A model generated the notes under the pieces. The model was not told where the DNA came from, made no database searches, and saw only the letters and a program-made list of their open reading frames with translations. Shown piece by piece: positions 42,885 to 51,313 of a DNA stretch of 64,000 nucleotides. The stretch's first letter is position 1; each line of letters starts with the position of its first letter. This DNA comes from Streptomyces anulatus. GTDB lineage: Bacteria > Actinomycetota > Actinomycetes > Streptomycetales > Streptomycetaceae. The position numbers and the translations under genes were made by a program. The stretch covers positions 32,790 through 96,789 of the forward strand of contig NZ_JOEZ01000026.1 in the NCBI RefSeq assembly GCF_000721175.1, written 5' to 3'.

Positions 42885-43591
42885 TGCCGTCCGCGTCCCA
42901 CTCCAACTTCTCCAAGAAGCAGGCCGACCCAGGCGCGGCAACTCCGGCGGCCAGCTGCACTGGCTGCCCGATCCGTGACACCTGTGTCAGGGCCGATCCC
43001 ACTCTGACCGAGTGCGCGGTCACCGGGGAGGCGCCCCCGCCCGCGCTGCCGTCGCACGCCCCCTTCCCGGCCCCGGGCTCGGAACTCGACATCACCGAGG
43101 TGGTCAGCCGCGGTGTGGAGAAGGCCGTCGGCGCCGCATTCGGGTTCGGCTGGACCGACCTGCTCGCTGCCGTGATCGAGCGCACCAACGCCACGGACTC
43201 CAGCGGCAACGAGGTCGACTGGAGCCGACTGCAGCTCGGCCGCAACCTCCTGTGCCTGGCCGTCGTCAACCTGGTGCCCCTCCACGGAGCCCCCGCCTCA
43301 CGGTGGGCAGCCGATGCCTTCACGGCGCACGGCCTGGAGGCGCCCCTGGTCTCCGCCGGCGCGGTCCTGGGTGCCGCCGGTGCCGTCGTCATCGGCGCGG
43401 GCATCAATCACCCCCTTGGCCTGCTGTGCCGCGCGGCCTTGTCGGTGGCCACCACCATCGGGCGGCTGACCTGGCGCCTTGTGCGCTCCCGCCTCGGCTG
43501 GATCATCACCCGCCCGGTGATCTGGGCCGGAGTCTCGGGCCTGGTGATCGTCACCTGGCGCGCCGTCGTACACCTTCTTGCCGGAGCCTGA
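42884..43591 (+). CDS. Spd-type membrane protein with Cys motif (235 aa)
   Basis: N-terminal CTGCPIRDTC motif (residues about 25-34) is followed by a linker and several hydrophobic segments (LLCLAVVNLVPLHGA, LVSAGAVLGAAGAVVIGAGI, WIITRPVIWAGVSGLVIVTW). Start coupled to the previous stop. Position between the SpdB-like and TraB genes matches the spd genes of Streptomyces conjugative plasmids, which affect pock size and plasmid spread. Assignment by position and topology. Confidence 0.55.
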   Translation: MPSASHSNFSKKQADPGAATPAASCTGCPIRDTCVRADPTLTECAVTGEAPPPALPSHAPFPAPGSELDITEVVSRGVEKAVGAAFGFGWTDLLAAVIERTNATDSSGNEVDWSRLQLGRNLLCLAVVNLVPLHGAPASRWAADAFTAHGLEAPLVSAGAVLGAAGAVVIGAGINHPLGLLCRAALSVATTIGRLTWRLVRSRLGWIITRPVIWAGVSGLVIVTWRAVVHLLAGA

Positions 43592-43593
43592 CC

Positions 43594-44112
43594 ATGGACC
43601 TTGCGATCGACATCTTCGACAATCAATCCGCCAACGCCGGCTTCGGTGCACTCCTCTTCGGGGCGATGGCCACGACGGCCGTCATCGCCGGATTCAAGAA
43701 GAAGCTCCTCCGAAAGAAGAAGACGTTCGTGCTGGTCTTCTTCTTCGTCCTGCTGGTGACGGTGAACTCACGCGGGCTCTTCGGCGAAGGAGCTGGAGCC
43801 CTGCGCGCCGCCATGAACCACCTGGGACAGGCCGCCGCCGAAGAGGGCGCCGGCGCGAAGGTGAACACCAACGCGCCGCGCACGGCCGTCACACCGGTCT
43901 CGGCGGGCGGCGCCGCGATCGGCCTGTGCGGCATCACCTACTACCTCGTGGTCCTGTACGCGGCCAAGTGGAAGCCGGCCGACTGGAAGGAGATGGCTGG
44001 CGGGGCGGTCGTGGCGATCTGCTACGGCACCTCTCTCGGCTTCATGGGCGTGATCGTCAGCGCCACCACCCTGACCGGCAACAACATCGGCCTGTGGATC
44101 TTCGGAGGCTGA
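43594..44112 (+). CDS. Spd-type membrane protein (172 aa)
   Basis: ATG 43594, two bases after the previous stop, with GGAG seven bases upstream. Four hydrophobic segments: GALLFGAMATTAVIAGF, KTFVLVFFFVLLVTV, GGAAIGLCGITYYLVVLYAA and GGAVVAICYGTSLGFMGVIV. A KKKLLRKKK cluster between the first two suggests a cytoplasmic loop. Directly upstream of traB; likely part of the spread machinery. No catalytic motifs. Confidence 0.6.
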   Translation: MDLAIDIFDNQSANAGFGALLFGAMATTAVIAGFKKKLLRKKKTFVLVFFFVLLVTVNSRGLFGEGAGALRAAMNHLGQAAAEEGAGAKVNTNAPRTAVTPVSAGGAAIGLCGITYYLVVLYAAKWKPADWKEMAGGAVVAICYGTSLGFMGVIVSATTLTGNNIGLWIFGG

Positions 44113-44195
44113 CGCCGCCGACGGCCGCCCGCACGCCACCCGTGCGTGGCGGCCGCCCGCGCCAGCCTCCGCTCTTGGCGAGGAGCCCTGACCCC

Positions 44196-46505
44196 ATGCA
44201 ACACCCCCACGACCCTGCGGACAGCACCGAACTGGCCCCCTACGGCGAGCTCGTATTCGCCGAGATCGTCGACGAGGACGAGCCCGGCCCTCAGCGCGAG
44301 ACGCAGGACCCGCCGGCCGATGAGCGCGTCCCACGATCGTCGACCGCCGCCCGGCGCGTGGCCCACTGCGCCCGCACCGCCGCGGCCGCCATCGCCGGCC
44401 AGATCCTCCCAGGCCTGCGGAACGCCCTGTCCGCGGCACGGCACTGGCTGCGCGTGGGCTACATGTCCGACGACGAGATCCGCCGCAGGATCGTCAACAG
44501 GCCCCTGGAAGCCGACCGCGCCCGCCGCGAGGAGGCCCTCACCGCAGTCCACCGGCTGGAGAAGAAGCTCCAGCGCAGGCTCGAGGACGCCGCGGCGTAC
44601 GGTCTGGAGGCAGCCGAGAAGCAGGCGATCCGTGACCTGAGCCGCGAGCTCAGGCGCCGCCGAAACGGCCTGGACGCACTGCAGTCGGTGCCCTTCACTC
44701 CCGAGCAGCCCACCCCGGAGCAGATCCGCCGGGCCCGCTCCCTGATGGCGCTCGGCCGCTTCAGCGCCCTGCTGCCCGTTCTGGGCGTCGCAGGGCTCGT
44801 GGCGGCCAGCATCCCCTCCACACTGCTGGCCGCGGCCCCGGTGCTTGCCGCCGCCGGGTGGTGGCTGACCCACCATCCGCTCGAACTCGCCGAGCGACCC
44901 GTCCCCGAGGACCTGCTGCTGCCCGAACTGGACCTCCCTGCCCTGAAGGCACCCGAGACCCCCGGCAGCGCACCGGCCGACGAGACCGAGGAAGACCTCA
45001 CCCCGTTCCCGATCGCGCAGGCCACCACCCCTGGCGAGGCCGGCGAAGCCCTCCACCGCGCCCTGCTGCACGAAGGGCAGGACGTCGACCAGGTCACCGA
45101 CGTCACCCAGGAGCCGTGGGGTTGGTCCGCCCGCGTCTCGTTCAAGACCGGCACCCCTGACGACCTCAACAAGGACGACACCTACAAGGGACTGATCACC
45201 CTGCTCAGGCTGCGTCGTAACGGCCTGCTGATCGAGGGTGACCCAGACGCCGGCGAGGCCTGCACGGTCCGCATGATGCAACGCTCGCCGTTCAGCCCGG
45301 AACTGGTCGGCGACGTCCCGTACCGGGCGCCGCTGTCGATGTCGATCCTCGATCCAGCTGACTACGGCGTCTCCATGGACGCCAAGCCGCTCGCCTTCGC
45401 CCTCGCAGGGCTGATGCTGTTGATGGTCGCCGACTCCGGCGCCGGCAAGTCAGGCGTCATGCTGGCCATGGCCGAGGTCGTCACGGCCTGCAAGGACGCG
45501 GTCGCCTTCAACCTTGACCCGGTCGGCACCGGCGTCGGGGACCTCGGCGAGGCGATCACGCTCGACGCCTGCATGGACGACGAGAAGATCGTCGCAACCC
45601 TGAAGTTCCTCCTCCTCACCTTGTGCCCGGCCCGCGCCCGGCAGCGCGCCCGCTACGGCTGGGGCAACAAATGGCGCGTCTCGCCCGAGCACCCGGCCAT
45701 CGTCGTGTTCGTCGACGAGTGGGCGCAGTTGTCGGCCCAGGCGAAGACCTTGCTGATCCGACTGCTCCTGCTCGGGCGCAAGGAAGCGATCTGGGTGATC
45801 GGCGGGAGCCAGTTCGGCACCCGGGACTGGCTCGGCGAGGCCATCGGCCCGAAGCTGTCCGGCAAGCTGCTGGGGGCCTGCCGGCGCGTGGACGTCACGG
45901 AGCTGCTGGGCGGGGGAGCAATCGCCGAGGGGTACCGCGCAGATCTTCTGCGGGCAGCCACCCACACCGAGGTCAACGATGCGGGCCAGCTGTACGCGCA
46001 GGGCCTGCCTGGTATGCCCGACCGCCCGGTCCGCTACCAGGTGCGGGAAGTCACCGCGCAGTACGCGGCCAGGATCGGAGCCGAGCGTGCGGCCGCGGGC
46101 CGGCCGGACCTGACCTTCACCCTCGACGAGGCAGGACTGCTCGACGCGTGGCACGAGCTCCTGGAACTCCTGGACTCCGGCACCCCTGCCGCCGAGCAGG
46201 GCGGCGCCGAGCCCCTGCCCGGCATTGTCCGCATCCTGCGGGAGGCGTTCACGCTGGAGCATGATCCGGCCTATCTCACCTACGACCAGTTGCACTCCCA
46301 TCTGCGGCGACACGACGCCGACCGCTGGGGGCGCTGGGACGACAAGAGCGACATCGACCGGCTCCGCGAACTCGGCAAGGCCCTGCGTCGCGAGCTGGAC
46401 GCCTCGCAGGTCGACCTGTCCTCCGAGCGGATCCGGGAGCTGGACGGCTCGCCCCGCGGCCTCTACTTGTCCGCCCTCAAGGAGGCGATCGAGGCCCTGT
46501 CATGA
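44196..46505 (+). CDS. traB: TraB-type conjugative DNA translocase (FtsK/SpoIIIE-like)
   Basis: 769 aa from ATG 44196 (AGGAG ten bases upstream). Coiled coil near residues 110-160, two membrane helices near 185-225 (LLPVLGVAGLVAASIPSTLL, PVLAAAGWWL), then a RecA-type motor: Walker A VADSGAGKSGVM near 411 and Walker B IVVFVDEWAQL near 505. A C-terminal winged helix (residues about 680-765: LTYDQLHSHLRRHDADRW, DRLRELGKALRREL, SSERIRELDG) corresponds to the FtsK-gamma-like domain that reads specific 8-bp sites in TraB proteins. It moves double-stranded DNA between hyphae, unlike the single-strand T4SS route also encoded here. Confidence 0.88.
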   Translation: MQHPHDPADSTELAPYGELVFAEIVDEDEPGPQRETQDPPADERVPRSSTAARRVAHCARTAAAAIAGQILPGLRNALSAARHWLRVGYMSDDEIRRRIVNRPLEADRARREEALTAVHRLEKKLQRRLEDAAAYGLEAAEKQAIRDLSRELRRRRNGLDALQSVPFTPEQPTPEQIRRARSLMALGRFSALLPVLGVAGLVAASIPSTLLAAAPVLAAAGWWLTHHPLELAERPVPEDLLLPELDLPALKAPETPGSAPADETEEDLTPFPIAQATTPGEAGEALHRALLHEGQDVDQVTDVTQEPWGWSARVSFKTGTPDDLNKDDTYKGLITLLRLRRNGLLIEGDPDAGEACTVRMMQRSPFSPELVGDVPYRAPLSMSILDPADYGVSMDAKPLAFALAGLMLLMVADSGAGKSGVMLAMAEVVTACKDAVAFNLDPVGTGVGDLGEAITLDACMDDEKIVATLKFLLLTLCPARARQRARYGWGNKWRVSPEHPAIVVFVDEWAQLSAQAKTLLIRLLLLGRKEAIWVIGGSQFGTRDWLGEAIGPKLSGKLLGACRRVDVTELLGGGAIAEGYRADLLRAATHTEVNDAGQLYAQGLPGMPDRPVRYQVREVTAQYAARIGAERAAAGRPDLTFTLDEAGLLDAWHELLELLDSGTPAAEQGGAEPLPGIVRILREAFTLEHDPAYLTYDQLHSHLRRHDADRWGRWDDKSDIDRLRELGKALRRELDASQVDLSSERIRELDGSPRGLYLSALKEAIEALS

Positions 46506-46515
46506 ATGGCCCGCT

Positions 46516-46591
46516 GATCGGCCGGCATCGGATCCCGACTGGTCGCGATCGGCTCAGGGCAGCCGATCCGATCGGTCGCTGTGGCGATCGG
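46516..46591. repeat. GATCGG cluster just after traB (candidate clt locus)
   Basis: GATCGG at 46516, 46547, 46570 and 46586, plus the inverted CCGATC at 46563, within 76 bp of each other. In Streptomyces plasmids the TraB-binding clt site lies near traB and contains 8-bp repeats. The interval 46506-46810 otherwise contains only the promoter at 46708. Confidence 0.4.
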
Positions 46592-46707
46592 AAGCCGATG
46601 GCGACCTGCGCAGACCGTTCAGTCGATCAAGATCCGCCCCTCGGGCCTGCTGCGCTCCTCGACTGCCGGGGCAGAGGTCGTCGATCAGCGGACCCACATT
46701 AAGAGTG

Positions 46708-46736
46708 TTGCTTAATTGGAAATATAGCTGTACTGT
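46708..46736 (+). promoter_or_regulatory. Conserved plasmid promoter, copy 5
   Basis: Plus strand: -35 TTGCTT (46708-46713), spacer AATTGGAAATATAGCTG (17 bp), -10 TACTGT (46731-46736). It drives the SsgA-like gene with a leader of about 70 nt. Confidence 0.8.
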
Positions 46737-46810
46737 TTGGGTATCGGTTGGGCGTTGCCTTCCGCCGCCCGCCTCGCCGTGCGCCTCCCGCCGAAGAACA
46801 GGAATCACCC

Positions 46811-47224
46811 ATGGGCTTTCCCGGCCTGGAACTGAAGACTCACATGACGCTCGTGGCTGACCCGGACACACGTGTGCCGGTCCCCGTGCGGCTCTACTAC
46901 AAGGACACCGACCCCTACGCGGTGCAGTTCTCCTTCGACGTCACGCCCGACGAGGTCGTGCGATGGACGTTCGCCCGGGAGCTGCTCGCCCAGGGCATCA
47001 CGGCACCCGCCGGGCTCGGCGATGTGAAGATCACCCCGGTCGGCCCGCTTCAGGACCGCAGCATCAGCATCGAACTGGAAACCCCCGACGGATACGCACG
47101 CCTCGAAGGGATGGCAGCCCCCATCAAGGAGTGGCTCGCCAAGACCTACGCGGTTGTCGCCGCAGGCCAGGAGTCCAAGGCCGTCGACATCGACCGCCTC
47201 CTCGACGAACTTCTGCCCCACTGA
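46811..47224 (+). CDS. SsgA-like protein (SALP) on a mobile element
   Basis: 137 aa, the usual SALP length. The family pattern is visible throughout: PVPVRLYYKDTDPYAVQFSF (residues about 21-40), then VVRWTFARELLAQGI, AGLGDVKITP, RSISIELETPDGYARLE and PIKEWLAKTYAVVAAGQE. SALPs are actinomycete-specific and guide septum placement and sporulation through FtsZ positioning. ATG 46811 follows AGGA at seven bases. Expressed from promoter copy 5. A plasmid-borne SALP could adjust host septation, for example to spread plasmid copies into spores; this is inference. Confidence 0.85.
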   Translation: MGFPGLELKTHMTLVADPDTRVPVPVRLYYKDTDPYAVQFSFDVTPDEVVRWTFARELLAQGITAPAGLGDVKITPVGPLQDRSISIELETPDGYARLEGMAAPIKEWLAKTYAVVAAGQESKAVDIDRLLDELLPH

Positions 47225-47241
47225 CAGCGGAAGCCGAGCAC

Positions 47242-47266
47242 GGCCCGGGGCACACAGCCCCGGGCC
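47242..47266 (+). terminator. Terminator after SsgA-like gene
   Basis: A perfect 10-bp stem (47242-47251 with 47257-47266) with a five-base loop, 18 bp after the stop; no T-run. Confidence 0.6.
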
Positions 47267-47365
47267 CGGCGCAAGAAATCCCACGCCTCCTGTCACACGG
47301 CCCGCGCGCAGCACACCTCTATGCATGACCCACTCGCCGGTACCACCCCGCCAAGGAGCAAACTC

Positions 47366-48085
47366 GTGGCCACCCACTCCCTTCAGAAGACCTCGGCTAT
47401 CAGCCTCGACAAGGTCGCCGGCACCGCGCCCGACCTCATCGACATGTACAAGGACGCCGAGACCAGTCTCCGCGAGAGCGACCGCCTCGGCGGCCGTGCC
47501 GCCGTCTATCTCGTGATCGACCGCTCCCTCTCGATGACGGACTTCTTCAACGACGGCTCGGTCCAGCGGCTGAGCGACCAGATCCTCAGCCTGTCCGCGC
47601 ACCTGGACGACGACGGCAAGGTCCCGGTCGGCTTCTTCTCCACCGAGATGCACACCATCGCGCGAGGCGGCCTGCTCCGGCGTCCGCAGGCTCTCGTCGA
47701 CGTCAACCTCGGCGCCCACCAGGGCCGCATCGGGCAGCTGCACAACTCCCTGGGAACCATGGGGGGAACGCGCTACCGCCCGGCCATGGAGGCCGTGATC
47801 GCCCACTACCGCTCCTCCCGTGCCTACAAGAGGGGCACGCCGGCCTTCGTCGTGTTCCAGACCGACGGCGCCCCGCAGGACGCGCCCGCGACCAGGGACT
47901 TCCTCCGGTCCACGCAGGGCGAGAACGTGCGCTGGCAGTTCGTCCCGTTCGGCGAAGCGGAAGCGTTCGGCGTCCTCTCCGGCCTCCCGGGCAACACCGG
48001 CGTCAGCGCCGTCGGCTCCGACCCGCTGGCCCTGTCGAACGCCGAGCTCTACAACCGCCTGGTCTCGGGCCTTCCCCGGGCCTGA
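47366..48085 (+). CDS. VWA-domain protein, TerF/TerY-like (239 aa)
   Basis: The MIDAS motif is intact: YLVIDRSLSM (DxSxS-type, near residues 48-57), with later Thr and Asp positions in GTRYRPAME and VVFQTDGAPQD. The QILSLSAHLDDDGKVPVGFFST region matches VWA proteins of tellurite-resistance and stress clusters. No other Ter protein is nearby. GTG 47366 is chosen because AAGGAG lies seven bases upstream; ATG 47321 has none. Such proteins bind divalent cations and act as interaction hubs; the role here is unknown. Confidence 0.75.
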   Translation: MATHSLQKTSAISLDKVAGTAPDLIDMYKDAETSLRESDRLGGRAAVYLVIDRSLSMTDFFNDGSVQRLSDQILSLSAHLDDDGKVPVGFFSTEMHTIARGGLLRRPQALVDVNLGAHQGRIGQLHNSLGTMGGTRYRPAMEAVIAHYRSSRAYKRGTPAFVVFQTDGAPQDAPATRDFLRSTQGENVRWQFVPFGEAEAFGVLSGLPGNTGVSAVGSDPLALSNAELYNRLVSGLPRA

Positions 48086-48093
48086 CACGCGAC

Positions 48094-48124
48094 GGGCGGT
48101 CGCTCGACCGTCGTTCGACCGCCC
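48094..48124 (+). terminator. Hairpin after VWA gene
   Basis: A 9-bp perfect stem (48094-48102 with 48116-48124) lies immediately after the stop. Confidence 0.5.
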
Positions 48125-48169
48125 GCTCGCCCCTCCCGTACCCAACGCCACCACACCCAAGGACACATC

Positions 48170-48685
48170 GTGCGCTCCGCCGCTGTGCGGTCGGTCATCG
48201 CGACCGCGACCATCGTCACCACCGCAGCTCTCACCCTCGTCGGATGCGAGGATTCCGACACCGACCTCGACCACGGCAAGGTCATCGACAAGCGCAGCCG
48301 GGCCGCCCAGGACCCCGTCTACGAGCAGGTCGAGCGGCCGGCCCCCTGCCGGTCCACCCGCACCCAGACGCTCCGGACCACGCTCGCCAAGCCGGGTCCC
48401 AAGCCCAAGCCCAAGCCGCCCGCCGACACGAGCGATGACCAGCCGGACGCACCGCAGCCGCCGCGCACCGACACCTCGAAGAACCCGCCGCGCTCGACGC
48501 CGGGCGTCCGCACGCCCGACAAGGGCGTCCCCTCCGCACCGTGCGGCACCACCACCGTGCGCGTCTTCAAGGGATACAAGAAGCCCGCGAAGTGGGAGCT
48601 GAAGCTGCAGGACGGCAAGGAGACCGACTGGGAGACCGTCTCGCGCGAGGAGTACAACAGCGTCGACATCGGCGACCACTTCTGA
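48170..48685 (+). CDS. Secreted lipoprotein (171 aa)
   Basis: The N-terminal signal with lipobox (ATIVTTAALTLVGC, Cys at residue 26) predicts a lipid-anchored extracellular protein. A Lys/Pro-rich linker (PKPKPKPP) and a C-terminal domain with CGTTTVRVFKGYKKPAKWEL follow, resembling small extracellular domains rather than enzymes. GTG 48170 has AAGGA upstream. Its two extra cysteines could form a disulfide. Possibly involved in cell-surface contact or exclusion; no family recognised. Confidence 0.65.
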   Translation: MRSAAVRSVIATATIVTTAALTLVGCEDSDTDLDHGKVIDKRSRAAQDPVYEQVERPAPCRSTRTQTLRTTLAKPGPKPKPKPPADTSDDQPDAPQPPRTDTSKNPPRSTPGVRTPDKGVPSAPCGTTTVRVFKGYKKPAKWELKLQDGKETDWETVSREEYNSVDIGDHF

Positions 48686-48693
48686 ACTTCGAC

Positions 48694-48726
48694 CGCCCGG
48701 GGCCCGGCAATGCCGGGCCCCGGGCG
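48694..48726 (+). terminator. Terminator after lipoprotein gene
   Basis: A perfect 16-bp stem (48694-48709 with 48711-48726) with a one-base loop, followed by TTT, eight bases after the stop. Confidence 0.75.
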
Positions 48727-48750
48727 TTTCCGACGGCACAGGAGCTCATG

Positions 48751-49101
48751 ATGACCCGCCCGCAACGACCAGCCACGTTCAACCCCGCCGAGGCCCTTCT
48801 TCACCTCGCGCACGGGAATCGCTCCGCCCCGCACGGCCGGCCCGCCCAACTCGTCCTGGAGCGCAGGCACGTCCGCCAGCTCGCCGCACACCCGGCCGGC
48901 GCATTCGCCCGCGTGCCCTGCGGCCTGTGCCGAAAGCCGCTCACGGAACACGGGCAACTCGAAGTCGAGCTGACCTACGACGACCTCGGACACCTCGACG
49001 GCGTCACGATCACGGACTGCACCGCGCTCATCCCCGCACACCACCCCCACCCACCGACCAGGAAGAACACCCGTGCCCGCCTCCCTGCCACCACTGCCTG
49101 A
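48751..49101 (+). CDS. Hypothetical protein with CxxC motif (116 aa)
   Basis: Start at ATG 48751 (or 48748) behind GGAG. RVPCGLCRKPLTEHGQ gives a CxxC-type knuckle and a later TDC provides another possible ligand. The N-terminal half is helical and basic. The last 29 bases overlap the next gene, whose SD and GTG lie inside. Function unknown. Confidence 0.5.
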   Translation: MTRPQRPATFNPAEALLHLAHGNRSAPHGRPAQLVLERRHVRQLAAHPAGAFARVPCGLCRKPLTEHGQLEVELTYDDLGHLDGVTITDCTALIPAHHPHPPTRKNTRARLPATTA

Positions 49102-50152
49102 GCACACCGTCGCTGCGTACGCCCAGGAGCAGGCCTCCGTCCAACGCATGATCCTCGAGGCCTGCTGGGCCCATGCACAGCGCGACACCATCTTCGAGCA
49201 CCCGGGAACCTTCCGCGACGACCAGGTCCACCGGATCCAGCGCGCCCACCTCATCCACCTCGGCGCACTGTACGACGTCCTCGCACTGCGCGGCGCCCAC
49301 GACTTGGACGTTCACGAGGCGGCACGCGGGCTCGGGACCAACCTCCTCGCCCACGACGGCTTCCACCTACCCACCACTCCCCGGTCCGGAATCGACTACC
49401 TGCGCACCAACTACGCAGCCCTGCACGGCCGCACCGACGTCATGCCGCAGCCGGCGGCCGGACTGACGGCAGTGCACAACCCGGCCCCCGAGCGGGCGGA
49501 CATGCCCTTGTACTGCCCGACGGAGTCGCGGCTCGTCCGCACCATGCTCTGGACGGACACCGTGGCCAGGGAGTGCCGACGGCGGGGCGACTCCCTCCAG
49601 ACGGCCACCCAGGTGCGCGCGCACCACATCGCACGGGGCCTGCTGCTTTGGTGTGCCGCGGCGCTTGCGCCTGCCGACCGCGCCGCCGCGCAGGCCGCCG
49701 CGCGCGCCGGCCACCTCGTGCGCGAAAGCGACGGCCGCCCACGCACGAGCGACGAGAAAGCGCGCCAATACCTGCTGGAGACCTACCTCGACGAGCACCC
49801 CGACGAGATCGAACAGTCCCACGAGCCGGACTGCCCCGGCGGCTGCGGCGGGACGGCAGTTGTCATGGTCACCCTTACCTGGGACGACCAGGGCGACGGC
49901 ATCTTCGTGCCTGTCTGGGCCGAACCCATCGACTGCACCGCGGGCGCACCCCAGGCGCACGACCCGGACTGTTCCGACTGCCACGGCCATGGCTTCACGT
50001 ACAGCCGGGGGGAGCGCCACCTCTGCGGGTGTCTGGCGCCCGTGGACCTGCCGGCGAGCACGGTCACGAGTCCCGGGGGCGGAATCACCTCCCTCCGTCT
50101 CCCCCTTCTGCCGGAGGACGGCCAGGGCACCGGCGCGCCTGGGGGGGGGTGA
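49073..50152 (+). CDS. Hypothetical zinc-ribbon protein (359 aa)
   Basis: GTG 49073 follows AGGAAG. The N-terminal two-thirds are helical (VAAYAQEQASVQRMILEACW, VHRIQRAHLIHLGALYDVLAL). The C-terminal third has CPGGCGG, CTAG, CSDCHGHGF and CGC, resembling DnaJ-type zinc ribbons. The 3' end runs into the first inverted repeat of the 50-51.4 kb cluster. The protein appears to end in a Pro/Gly-rich tail, and the exact end could be altered by the G-run at 50141-50149. No function assigned. Confidence 0.6.
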   Translation: MPASLPPLPEHTVAAYAQEQASVQRMILEACWAHAQRDTIFEHPGTFRDDQVHRIQRAHLIHLGALYDVLALRGAHDLDVHEAARGLGTNLLAHDGFHLPTTPRSGIDYLRTNYAALHGRTDVMPQPAAGLTAVHNPAPERADMPLYCPTESRLVRTMLWTDTVARECRRRGDSLQTATQVRAHHIARGLLLWCAAALAPADRAAAQAAARAGHLVRESDGRPRTSDEKARQYLLETYLDEHPDEIEQSHEPDCPGGCGGTAVVMVTLTWDDQGDGIFVPVWAEPIDCTAGAPQAHDPDCSDCHGHGFTYSRGERHLCGCLAPVDLPASTVTSPGGGITSLRLPLLPEDGQGTGAPGGG

Positions 50153-50513
50153 TTCCGCCTCGGCTTCTGACGGGGGAGAGAACACCCCTACGTACGGGCG
50201 GGGAGGTGAGATCACCCCGGCTCACCTCTGACGAGGGGTGATCTCACCTCCCGCCTCACGCCGACCGGTGGGGAGAATTCGCCCTGGCTGGACTCTGCGA
50301 CGTTCCCGGCGCCGTACGCAGGTCTGCGTGGAAGCCGCGGCCCGGGCCGGGCGACGCGAACGGCGGCTGCCGGCAGGCACCCTTCCGCCCCTGCCCCTGC
50401 CCCGGCTTCCGTGGTGATCGGGAGAGGGCTCCACCGAGGCGGCAGCCCAATCGGGCCGCGCCTCGCGGCTCGTTGCCCGGGAGGCGCGGCGCATCGTTCT
50501 GGCCGGTATCGCC

Positions 50514-50595
50514 GGGTCGCGCCCTGAGTCACATCCTGGGTCGCGTCCTAGGTCATGCCCCGGGTCGCGCCCTAGGTGTCATCCTGGGTTCCGCC
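50514..50595. repeat. 24-bp tandem repeat, 3.4 units
   Basis: Units at 50514, 50538, 50562 and a partial at 50586 start GGGTCGCG (the partial GGGTTCCG). In one plus frame they would encode an eight-residue repeat, but that frame has no SD or coding context. Confidence 0.75.
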
Positions 50596-51025
50596 GCAGA
50601 CATGAGTCGACAGGTGCAAAACTCCAGCTCAGGGCGTGAATTCCGAGCCGCCACGCACGCCGACTACTTCCCTACAGGGCTAGTTGGCCAAGCATCAGCA
50701 CGTGCGAAGGGGTACCAGAGGCCGGCGGTTGAGGAGGAATAGGAGCAGAGGAGCAGAACGGAGGAGAGCAGAGCAGCGGAGGAGAGCACACACGGAGAAC
50801 GGACGACGAATGAAGGACGGACACAGAGACCAGCGAGCGGTGGAGACGACAGGTGCGGCATCGGACAGGGTGAGGCTGGAGGGGGTGCGACTGGCTGCGG
50901 CGGTGCGTTGGGTTGTGGCGGGTGGCTCGACGGCTGCCGGGCCCACGGGGCTTGCCACGGCGGCCGGGGGCGGTGCGGGCGGCCGGGGCGGCCGGGGTGC
51001 GGGCGGAGGCCCGCGAGCGGCGATT

Positions 51026-51054
51026 GTGCAATTGGAAATACTGATGGCCGCTCG
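51026..51054 (+). promoter_or_regulatory. Decayed copy of the conserved promoter
   Basis: Spacer AATTGGAAATACTGATG is conserved, but the -35 is TTGTGC and the -10 position reads GCCGCT. No gene follows on the plus strand. It shows that the AATTGGAAATA core can persist without promoter function, so it may be a binding site. Confidence 0.4.
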
Positions 51055-51091
51055 GGGTGAGCGGCCAGGGGGGCGACGGTGCGGGGTGAAA

Positions 51092-51313
51092 TCACCCCGG
51101 TTCGTGGCTGTCGGTGCGCCGGGGCATGGTGAGCACGAAGGCGAACAGGGCGCCGACGGCGCCGACGATCACGAGGGCGGTGCCGGTGGCGGAGCGCGCG
51201 CCGACCATGAGGCCGGTGCCGATCGAGCCCAAGGCGACGGCGACGCACGGCGCGCCCCACAGGAGGGCCCAGCGAGGCCACGGGGCGCGGGGGATGGTTC
51301 CGAACTTCTTCAC
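51092..51313 (-). CDS. Small two-helix membrane protein (73 aa)
   Basis: GTG 51313 has GGAGG eight bases upstream. Two membrane segments (WALLWGAPCVAVALGSIGTGLM and ATGTALVIVGAVGALFAFVL) and a short polar C-terminus. In the minus-strand series 51920-51092. The frame upstream of 51313 overlaps an inverted repeat and is not used. Function unknown. Confidence 0.6.
   Translation of the reverse strand: MKKFGTIPRAPWPRWALLWGAPCVAVALGSIGTGLMVGARSATGTALVIVGAVGALFAFVLTMPRRTDSHEPG

Noticed and set aside
46502..46702. 66-codon frame overlapping the traB stop
   Set aside because: Composition is driven by the GATCGG repeats; no SD beyond overlap. Treated as a repeat region.
50473..50742. 89-codon frame containing the 24-bp tandem repeat
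   Set aside because: No SD; the repeated peptide is explained by the DNA repeat.
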